Made by a program: the position numbers and the translations under genes | The notes under the pieces: model-generated | Told to the model about the DNA's origin: nothing | The model's input: the letters and a program-made list of their open reading frames with translations, nothing else | The model's database searches: none | Part shown: piece by piece, positions 1 through 5,234 of the stretch | Numbering within the stretch: position 1 is the stretch's first letter | How the letters are laid out: each line of letters starts with the position of its first letter | Source: Chloroflexota bacterium | GTDB taxonomy: Bacteria; Chloroflexota; Anaerolineae; Promineifilales; Promineifilaceae | Reading direction: 5' to 3' | Assembly: GCA_024278255.1 (NCBI GenBank) | Contig: JAJRTP010000395.1 | Location: forward strand, 1 to 5,721 | Length of the DNA: 5,721 nucleotides

Positions 1-108
1 CCACAGTTGTCACCGCAACAAGCGGCCGAGTTAATTGTCAAACATCTTGATAATCGAACTCGTTCTCGTAAATCTCGGCTGAGAAAAGCTCTCAGCCCTT
101 ACATCTAA
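1..108 (+). CDS. 3' end of a possible plus-strand gene (partial, unknown function)
   Basis: Frame 1 is open from the window edge to a TAA at 106-108, giving 35 visible residues. The peptide is hydrophilic and probably helical: it contains SPQQAAELIVKHLDN followed by a basic stretch (RTRSRKSRLRKAL) and ends SPYI. It looks like the C-terminal helix of a real protein, but 36 open codons could occur by chance and no family can be recognised. If real, it converges on the minus-strand gene cluster, whose last stop codon is at 137-139, leaving only 28 bp between them. An 8-bp stem-loop lies inside its last codons. Confidence 0.4.
   Translation, partial: PQLSPQQAAELIVKHLDNRTRSRKSRLRKALSPYI
77..97. 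other. Perfect stem-loop between convergent genes
   Basis: GGCTGAGA (77-84) pairs perfectly with TCTCAGCC (90-97) around a 5-base loop. It sits about 40 bp past the stop of the last minus-strand gene and within the last codons of the possible plus-strand gene. Neither side has a convincing T-run, so a classical intrinsic terminator is not supported. A termination or 3'-end role for either transcript is only suggested by its position. Confidence 0.3.
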
Positions 109-130
109 CATTGTCAAAGTAGTAACCGAT

Positions 131-152
131 AATTACTCAATTACCAATTACC
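131..152 (-). repeat. GGTAATT heptamer array at the 3' end of a gene
   Basis: Read on the minus strand, this is GGTAATT, GGTAATT, GAGTAATT: two identical heptamers and one 8-base variant. It supplies the last codons (Val-Ile-Gly-Asn) and the TGA of the gene ending at 137. Bases 131-147 are repeated perfectly, in inverted orientation, at 5143-5159. The pattern resembles the short tandemly repeated heptamers known from cyanobacterial intergenic regions; that resemblance is by type, not by a matched sequence. Confidence 0.65.
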
Positions 153-1366
153 TCCTCAAAAACCTTCTCAATTTGCGCCGCCGTATAATCCCAACCATGA
201 ATTTGCTCCGCTTCCCGGCGGGCTTGTTGGCCCATGCGGCGGCGCAAATCAGCATCAGCACACAGACGAACGATAGCGGCGCACAAGGCGTCTTCGTCGC
301 AAGGCGGCACAATCAGGCCCGTTTGCTCCTGGGCCAGGATGGGCGGCATCCCATCTTCGCCGGAAGCAATGGTAGGCAGCCCCGCCGCCTTGTAATCCAG
401 AATTTTCAGGCCGGAATACTCCTTCCAGCCGCAGTAAGGGGAGACGCCAATGTCCGCCTCCGCCAGCAGGGGCGCGTACTCTTCCGGCTTCATCCGCCCG
501 GCAAAGGTGACAATCTCCGTCAAATCCAGTTCTTCAGTCAAGGTCTGGGCTTCTGCCATGCCGCTGCCGGAGCCAATGAGAATGAGCCGGGCGTTTATGC
601 CTTGTTGGCAGGCGCGGGCTAAGGCGGGCAGCAGGATAGGAATACCGTGCCAGGCGTAAAACCCCCCCACGTAAATCAGGGTGACAGTTTCTCTGGGCGG
701 CGCGTCCTCCCGAAAGCTGTAAAGCTGTTCGCGGGGGAGCAAGGCACACAATTCGGTGCCGTTCTCAATGGTCGTCACGCGATCCGGATCGTAATCCCAA
801 CGCCGGATAAAGTTGCGCCGCCAGCCTTCACCGGAGGCGATAACGTGGGCGGCGCGCCACATTGCTTTGCGCATCTGGGCCAGGGCCAAACGCAGCTGCA
901 GGCCGGTGGGAGCGGACCCTTTGGCCCGCAGGTCATCCAGATGATCGCCGTTTTCTTCCAGGATGAGGGGAATGCCCAGGCGCTGCGCCGCCAATCCGCC
1001 GCCATATCCCATCCAGCTTTTGCGCTGGTAGAGCAGGTCAAATCCGGCCAATTCCTGTTGGCAGGCGCGGGCAAATCGCTCCGCTTCAAAATAACCAATG
1101 TAAGGCAGTTTGAATGTGGCCTGGGTGCGCCGTGTTCCTTTTTCCAGCAGCCGTCGAGGGCCGTCGTCCACACCGCGCACAAAAACGGATTCGTAATCGG
1201 TCAGGTTGTCGGATTTCCAGATACGGCCGTCCAACCGATTAAGCAAACGCACCTGATGACCTCGCGCCTCCAGTTCCTGCACGACATGCCACACGTGATT
1301 GGCCGGGCCGGAAAACGGCCGTTTCCGCGTATCCACCCCCTGCTCCAGCAAATAACCAATCTTCAT
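137..1366 (-). CDS. GT4-family glycosyltransferase (last gene of the cluster)
   Basis: A 409-residue GT-B enzyme of the GT4 type, expected to transfer a sugar from a nucleotide-sugar donor to a growing glycan in the cytoplasm or at the inner membrane face. The N-terminal domain opens with MKIGYLLEQG, has the acceptor-side segment SGPANHVWHVVQELEARGH (19-37), and the inter-domain region carries ENGTE (201-205). The C-terminal domain starts YVGGFYAWHG (232-241) and has EYSGLKILDYKAAGLP (316-331). In that motif the usual EX7E pair is E316 and D324, an EX7D variant. Length is normal for the family and no signal peptide or membrane segment is seen. Its ATG overlaps the TGA of the upstream gene by four bases (ATGA), which supports translational coupling; there is no strong ribosome binding site. 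A run of seven G (coding strand) lies in the YVGGF codons. The donor and acceptor cannot be inferred. The family call is firm. Confidence 0.9.
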   Translation of the reverse strand: MKIGYLLEQGVDTRKRPFSGPANHVWHVVQELEARGHQVRLLNRLDGRIWKSDNLTDYESVFVRGVDDGPRRLLEKGTRRTQATFKLPYIGYFEAERFARACQQELAGFDLLYQRKSWMGYGGGLAAQRLGIPLILEENGDHLDDLRAKGSAPTGLQLRLALAQMRKAMWRAAHVIASGEGWRRNFIRRWDYDPDRVTTIENGTELCALLPREQLYSFREDAPPRETVTLIYVGGFYAWHGIPILLPALARACQQGINARLILIGSGSGMAEAQTLTEELDLTEIVTFAGRMKPEEYAPLLAEADIGVSPYCGWKEYSGLKILDYKAAGLPTIASGEDGMPPILAQEQTGLIVPPCDEDALCAAIVRLCADADLRRRMGQQARREAEQIHGWDYTAAQIEKVFEEVIGN

Positions 1367-2352
1367 CGCGCCGCCACGCCCTCAATAATCTGCCGAATTT
1401 GGGTACGGGTCTGGTAAACGTCACACTGCCGTTCCACAATCCGGCGCAGATTTGCCATTTCCTGCTGTTTCTCCGCTTCCGGTAAATCAAAGTAACGACG
1501 CAGCACAGCCTGCATTTGCCCTTCTGTGTAATAAAGCGCCTCGTCCGGCAGCAGTTCCTCCACCCCGTCCCAGCGGTGGGAGATGGCGTAGCAGCCGGAA
1601 GCCATCGCCTCAATCAGAGAGACTTGCAGCCCTTCGGAGTAGCCGTTGGAGACGAATATATCCATGTTCTGGTACCAGGCTGCCGGGTCTACCACGTTGC
1701 CGTAAAATGTGACTTTGTCCTGCAAATCGAGCTTTTCCACCAGCCGGTGCAGGGCGATGGGGTATTCGTGAAAACCGGCCGCCCCGCCTCCGCCAATGTG
1801 CAGATGGAGCGACGGCCGTTCCTGCACCAAATCATAAAAAGCCAGAATCAACTCATACACCCGTTTACGCGGGCGCAGATGACACAAGATACCAATGTCG
1901 CCGTTAAACGGTTTGGGATTGAACTGAAATTTGGTCAGATCGGCCGCTTCGTACACCACTTCGATTTTATCCGCCTGCCGGGGGAACCGCTGCGTAAATT
2001 CAGCCCGTTTAGCCTCGCTGACCAGGATGATCTTATCCACTGCATCCCAGTTAATTTGGTCGGCCCACCGATACAACTCGTACCGGTGCAGGCGAGTGAC
2101 AATGCCGCAGGTTTTGGGCAGATGGCTGGCAGCAGCTAATAAACCGCTGGCCCATTCAAAAAAAACGACGTCGTTGGCCTGCAAAAAAGTCTGAAAATCC
2201 CGCTGGAACAACCTGTCGTTGATTCTGGCATTAAATACGGGCAGTCCAATCTGCCGCTGCTTAAATACAGTGACTTGATGATGGGCGGCCAAATCTTCAT
2301 AAATTTCATGGAGAAATTGCCAGGTGTCTTCGATGGCGATGCCTAGTTGCAT
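1363..2352 (-). CDS. GT4-family glycosyltransferase
   Basis: A GT-B glycosyltransferase of 329 residues from the ATG at 2352. It begins MQLGIAIEDTWQFLHEIYED, a normal first strand and helix. It has VTRLHRYE (about 85-92), VYEAADL (about 133-139), the donor-domain start CHLRPRKRVYELI (about 157-169) and a complete EX7E motif in SEGLQVSLIEAMASG (E240 and E248). A TTG seven codons upstream (2371-2373) would give 336 residues, but it lies at the edge of a long palindrome and adds MPITQYP, encoded by repeat-like DNA, so the ATG is preferred. Neither start has a clear ribosome binding site. The gene lies 86 bp downstream of the asparagine-synthase-like gene, from which a large hairpin separates it, and its TGA overlaps the next GT4 start by 4 bp. 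The two GT4 enzymes therefore probably act on successive steps of one glycan. Substrates are unknown. It contains a run of eight T (coding strand) at 2158-2165. Confidence 0.9.
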   Translation of the reverse strand: MQLGIAIEDTWQFLHEIYEDLAAHHQVTVFKQRQIGLPVFNARINDRLFQRDFQTFLQANDVVFFEWASGLLAAASHLPKTCGIVTRLHRYELYRWADQINWDAVDKIILVSEAKRAEFTQRFPRQADKIEVVYEAADLTKFQFNPKPFNGDIGILCHLRPRKRVYELILAFYDLVQERPSLHLHIGGGGAAGFHEYPIALHRLVEKLDLQDKVTFYGNVVDPAAWYQNMDIFVSNGYSEGLQVSLIEAMASGCYAISHRWDGVEELLPDEALYYTEGQMQAVLRRYFDLPEAEKQQEMANLRRIVERQCDVYQTRTQIRQIIEGVAAR

Positions 2353-2353
2353 G

Positions 2354-2370
2354 GGATATTGGGTAATTGG
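2354..2370 (-). repeat. Degenerate GGTAATT-type heptamers before a GT4 start
   Basis: Read on the minus strand the bases just before the preferred ATG form CCAATTA and CCCAATA units; on the plus strand this includes GGGTAATTGG (2361-2370). They match the GGTAATT family seen at 131-152 and 5138-5167. It is short and degenerate, so this is a weak call. It occupies the position where a ribosome binding site would be expected. Confidence 0.35.
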
Positions 2371-2371
2371 C

Positions 2372-2435
2372 AATCGTAGCCGCGGTATCCTTACCGCGTT
2401 TACTGCTGCGCGGTAGGGATACCGCGGCTACGATT
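2372..2435. repeat. Nested palindrome (27-bp arms, 26/27 match), REP- or MITE-like
   Basis: Arms at 2372-2398 and 2409-2435 are inverted copies that differ at one base, with a 10-base centre. Each arm also folds alone: CGCGGTA (2381-2387) pairs with TACCGCG (2392-2398), and the same 7-bp pair recurs at 2409-2415 and 2420-2426, each with a 4-base loop. The DNA or RNA can therefore form one long hairpin or two small adjacent ones. It begins three bases after the stop of the asparagine-synthase-like gene. No T-run follows on the minus strand, so it is not a typical terminator. It may be a dispersed palindromic repeat or a small mobile element, or an RNA-stabilising 3' structure. No clear target-site duplication is seen. 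Confidence 0.85.
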
Positions 2436-2438
2436 TAC

Positions 2439-4304
2439 TCAATCCATAAATTGCTTATGCCACAGTTCTAAAGTCATTAATGCGCCGATGCGGCCGGCAT
2501 AATTGGCGCCGTTCATGTGTTCGTTAACCAGGCGGCGCACGGTATCGGGCTGGAAGTAGCCGCGCTGGAGGGCGTGGTCGTTGAGCAGGGTGTCTTCTAC
2601 CCAGCCGCGCAAGACGGTGCGGAACCAGAGGTTATAATCTTTATACGGCCGTCTCACCGGCCCGTCATATTTGCTGAGGCCCCGTTTATGCAAATGCCAG
2701 CGCAGCAAGTTGCCGCTGCGGGTAAATATTTCCCGGAAATTGGACAGCATGGGCAGCCCAGTAAGGGTGGAAGGCACTTTAGCTAGATCAGGAAAGGCAT
2801 GGATGATGGCATTGTGGATCAGACGGCGGTTTTGCAGCAAGCCGGGAGGGACGCTCATGGAAAATTCCAAAAGATCATTGTCGGCAAAAGGCAGGCGAAC
2901 GGCCGTGCGGCTGCGTACCACCTCTACCCCGTTCATCGTCATACGGGGCACACGCTGGCGCATGTCAAAATAGAGCCGCTGATTTGCCAGCAAGGTCGCC
3001 TGCGAATCCAGCATCCCCTGACGATATTCGGCCATCACGCCATCTCCTATTTCCTGCTGAAAATTATCCGTCAGTAATTGATCAAATTCATCCCAGGAGT
3101 AGTTGATAACGCCCTGATCCTCGTGTACCTGAAAATGGGCCTGGATAGCTGTGTCTGGATCGTAAGTAGCCCAATGCTGGTAACGCAGGGCAAAACCAAA
3201 CATGGCATCGCCCAAAAAGCCTTTGTAGATGACTTTGACCCGTTCCGCTTCCTGATCCAGGGTAGCCAGGGCGTGCAAATTGATGATGTTACCCAGGCCG
3301 TCGGTCAGGCGCACAGCGTTATCGGCCGTGTGCAGCAGATAATCCGGCTCCAGTTCGTAGAAATGATGCTCTACGCCGCGCAGTTTAGCCAGTTCCTTGG
3401 CGTAACGGGCGTCATCACAGCCGGGGATGCCCCAGGTGAAGGTTTGTAACGGCCGTGCCAGAGGCGTCTCCTGCTCCGTAAGTAAAGCCAAAATGGCCCG
3501 CGAATCCATTCCCCCGCTCAAGAGCAGGCCAGCCGGCAAATCATCACGGGCAGCTTCCCGGTAGACGGCCTGCCGCAGGAAATGGATGGCTTCCTCCATC
3601 AGGTCTTCTTCCCGGCGCAGTTGGTATTCCTCCGGGTAGCGCATATCCCAGTAACGGCGGATGTCTAGTTGCCCGTCCCGGAAGGTGAGAATAGATGCCT
3701 GGGGAAAGAGCTTCACATCTTGCAGCAAGGTATGGTCGTGCAGCATGTGGTCGAAGATGAGGAACTGGGCCATCCCCAGCCGGTCGGGACAGCGGGGCAG
3801 ATCAGGATCAACCAGCAGGGCGCGCACGCCGGAAGCGAACAGGAATCCTTTACGGCCGTGCGCGTAATACAACGGAAACAAACCTAACCGGTCATTGACA
3901 AGGCGCAAAGTGCGGGACGGCTCATCCCAAATGGCAACAGCAAATGCGCCATTGAGTTTCAGGGCAAAATCATCGCCAAATTCCTGGTACAGATACAGCA
4001 TCAGTTCGGCGTCATTGTTGAGGCGGAACTGATAGCCGCGTTTTTTCAATTCCTGCCGCAAATCCTGCGTGTCGTACAGTTCGCCGATCATAACCAGGGC
4101 GACACTTTTGTCTTCATTCCACAGGGGCTGCGGTTCCGGATTGAGGATGCCCAGGCTAACGCGCCCCAGACCAATATCCGCCTGCTGGTACAGATCGGTC
4201 TGGTACAGGGTCTCGTCCGGCTCCAGGGCGCGGGCCATATCTTTGAGAAATTGGGGGGGATCGTTGGGGGGGAAACGGCCGTAAAAGCCGATTAAACCGG
4301 GCAT
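2439..4304 (-). CDS. Asparagine-synthase-like protein with inactivated glutaminase domain
   Basis: A 621-residue protein with the two-domain layout of class B asparagine synthetases. N-terminal Ntn-type domain (about 1-215): GLGRVSLGILN (45-55), a QPL at 59-61, GELYDTQDLRQEL (74-86), NNDAEL (96-101) and NDRLGLFPLYY (137-147). C-terminal ATP-pyrophosphatase domain: SGGMDS (263-268), the PP-loop that binds ATP; GFLGDAMFG (362-370), matching the GxGADELFG region but with Ala for the usual Glu; and VRLPFADNDLLEFSMSVP (469-486), matching the RxPFLD motif. Cys2, the glutaminase nucleophile, is Pro2, and the oxyanion-hole Asn of the NGE motif is Ile73. Glutamine hydrolysis should be lost while carboxylate adenylation is probably kept. 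The start is secure: an AAGGAG lies six bases before the ATG. In AsnB relatives such as beta-lactam synthetase, CarA and lasso-peptide cyclases, loss of this Cys accompanies new amide-forming chemistry. Here the neighbours suggest amidation of a sugar acid or amine ligation on a glycan; this is inference. Confidence 0.9.
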   Translation of the reverse strand: MPGLIGFYGRFPPNDPPQFLKDMARALEPDETLYQTDLYQQADIGLGRVSLGILNPEPQPLWNEDKSVALVMIGELYDTQDLRQELKKRGYQFRLNNDAELMLYLYQEFGDDFALKLNGAFAVAIWDEPSRTLRLVNDRLGLFPLYYAHGRKGFLFASGVRALLVDPDLPRCPDRLGMAQFLIFDHMLHDHTLLQDVKLFPQASILTFRDGQLDIRRYWDMRYPEEYQLRREEDLMEEAIHFLRQAVYREAARDDLPAGLLLSGGMDSRAILALLTEQETPLARPLQTFTWGIPGCDDARYAKELAKLRGVEHHFYELEPDYLLHTADNAVRLTDGLGNIINLHALATLDQEAERVKVIYKGFLGDAMFGFALRYQHWATYDPDTAIQAHFQVHEDQGVINYSWDEFDQLLTDNFQQEIGDGVMAEYRQGMLDSQATLLANQRLYFDMRQRVPRMTMNGVEVVRSRTAVRLPFADNDLLEFSMSVPPGLLQNRRLIHNAIIHAFPDLAKVPSTLTGLPMLSNFREIFTRSGNLLRWHLHKRGLSKYDGPVRRPYKDYNLWFRTVLRGWVEDTLLNDHALQRGYFQPDTVRRLVNEHMNGANYAGRIGALMTLELWHKQFMD

Positions 4305-4310
4305 GGGGGA

Positions 4311-4316
4311 CTCCTT
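4311..4316 (-). promoter_or_regulatory. Ribosome binding site of the asparagine-synthase-like gene
   Basis: AAGGAG on the minus strand, six bases (TCCCCC) before the ATG at 4304. It fixes the start codon and therefore confirms that residue 2 is Pro (CCC) and not the usual Cys. Confidence 0.8.
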
Positions 4317-4320
4317 TTTC

Positions 4321-4382
4321 AGTGTTCAGTATTCAGCGTTCAGTGTATGACTGAACACTGGTCACTAAACACTGATAACTGG
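4321..4382. repeat. Head-to-head heptamer array (AGTGTTC family)
   Basis: Four heptamers run in one orientation from 4321 to 4348 (consensus AGTGTTC; the second is AGTATTC and the third AGCGTTC). After one spacer base, four heptamers of the complementary type follow from 4350 to 4377 (ACTGAAC first), with a partial fifth to 4382. The outer CAGTGTTCAGT (4320-4330) pairs perfectly with 4350-4360, so the RNA can fold. The array fills the 60-bp gap between two genes and runs into the 3' end of the sulfotransferase-like gene, encoding its last residues and its TAG. Confidence 0.8.
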
Positions 4383-5120
4383 TTCCAGTACTTCAGTGAA
4401 CATGGCTTCATATGGAGTGCCAGCATAAGTGGCGCGTAGCTCGTCAAAGTTGGTTATCACGTCGCGTAAATCGTCGCTGGTGTGTTTTTTTGTTTTACCG
4501 GCCGACGGCTGGTAACGCACGCCCAAAAAGGGAAAAATACGCTGCAAGACACCATTTTTATCCTGCTGAAGCTCTTCATACTGCACCAATTCCGTGGGCA
4601 ATTGCAGTTGGGTCACAAATTCAGTCAGCGCCGCATCAGCCTCTTCCCGTTCCCGGACAAAGGCGTGAAATTCGTCAATATCAATAGTCATAGGCGGCCG
4701 CCGGTCGGCATCTTTGTACAAATTCCAGTTGCCCGTGGCCTCATATAGGCGGCGAGCGTTGATGCGGGAAACAACGGCTTTGATGCGATTGCGCCGCTGC
4801 ATGTGAATGATTTTGACTTGCTTTTCCTGCAATAACTGAATGAAACCGGCTTCGTCCAGAACATCCACCAGTTTAGTCTTGAATCCGTAAGCGCCTTTCT
4901 TACCAATAAATGGCGGTGTCCAGAAATCCCGCGCCCAGGCTACCTGCTCCTGGCCGTTTTGCCCTTTTTGCTCCATGACGGCAAATCGTTCATAGACGGC
5001 TTCAACGTCAGGATGTTCCTGTAACAAACTGGTCATAAACGTGCTGCCATCCCGTTCTACAAAAAGGATGACGAAAGGTGTTACCTGATGGCGAAAAAAG
5101 AATGTTGTGTTTAACGGCAT
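4365..5120 (-). CDS. Sulfotransferase-like protein
   Basis: A 251-residue protein that fits the PAPS-dependent sulfotransferase fold, most like the bacterial Stf0/NodH-like carbohydrate sulfotransferases. FVILFVERDGSTFMTSLLQE (16-35) is the 5'-phosphosulfate loop; the core is RDGSTF (23-28), where many relatives have RSGST or RTGST. HPDV follows (36-39). IIHMQRRNRIKAVVSRINAR (104-123) matches the 3'-phosphate site, with R110 and S118 as the conserved pair. YEELQQD (181-187) and NFDELRATYAGTPYEAMF (224-241) fit the C-terminal part. It should transfer sulfate to a hydroxyl or amine of a sugar or lipid in the cytoplasm. The ATG at 5120 has GGAG six bases upstream. Its last residues (VISV) and TAG are encoded by a heptamer repeat, so the C-terminal tip is probably recent and unimportant. 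A run of seven A (coding strand) is at 4485-4491. The acceptor is unknown, and activity is not proven by sequence. Confidence 0.8.
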   Translation of the reverse strand: MPLNTTFFFRHQVTPFVILFVERDGSTFMTSLLQEHPDVEAVYERFAVMEQKGQNGQEQVAWARDFWTPPFIGKKGAYGFKTKLVDVLDEAGFIQLLQEKQVKIIHMQRRNRIKAVVSRINARRLYEATGNWNLYKDADRRPPMTIDIDEFHAFVREREEADAALTEFVTQLQLPTELVQYEELQQDKNGVLQRIFPFLGVRYQPSAGKTKKHTSDDLRDVITNFDELRATYAGTPYEAMFTEVLEPVISV

Positions 5121-5126
5121 GTGTGT

Positions 5127-5131
5127 CTCCG
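5127..5131 (-). promoter_or_regulatory. Ribosome binding site of the sulfotransferase-like gene
   Basis: CGGAG on the minus strand, with GGAG ending six bases before the ATG at 5120. It supports this start. No convincing -35/-10 promoter pair was found in the AT-rich repeat further upstream. Confidence 0.7.
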
Positions 5132-5137
5132 TAGTTT

Positions 5138-5167
5138 GGTATTTGGTAATTGAGTAATTTAGTAATT
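5138..5167 (+). repeat. GGTAATT 7/8-mer array upstream of the sulfotransferase-like gene
   Basis: Units on the plus strand are GGTATTT (5138-5144), GGTAATT (5145-5151), GAGTAATT (5152-5159) and TAGTAATT (5160-5167). Bases 5143-5159 are the perfect inverse of 131-147, so the same repeat lies in opposite orientation at the two ends of the four complete genes. The rest of the gap, 5168-5234, holds only a weak 5-bp stem (5185-5189 with 5201-5205), and I see nothing else in it. Confidence 0.65.
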
Positions 5168-5234
5168 GTTTGCTTAATGATTAACGGGGCAATCTTACTA
5201 CCCCGATTACGGAGAGGTTTTCAGTTTTCCCGGC

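Noticed and set aside
647..1417. Long open frame on the plus strand (256 codons)
   Set aside because: It lies opposite the well-supported GT4 gene and the end of its neighbour, shows no family motif, and has the usual form of an antisense shadow frame in GC-rich coding DNA.
1516..2139. Plus-strand open frame of 207 codons
   Set aside because: It is antisense to the other GT4 gene, which has clear motifs in its own frame; no ribosome binding site or recognisable domain supports the plus-strand reading.
2372..2435. Intrinsic terminator after the AsnB-like gene
   Set aside because: The stem is long enough, but no T-run follows on the minus strand and two further cluster genes lie downstream. 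It is better described as a palindromic repeat.
4321..4382. CRISPR array
   Set aside because: Units are 7 bases with no unique spacers and no cas genes nearby; it is a short tandem repeat.
5185..5205. CGGGG/CCCCG stem as a terminator of the partial GT2-like gene
   Set aside because: Only five pairs with an 11-base loop, and no proper T-run follows in the minus direction.
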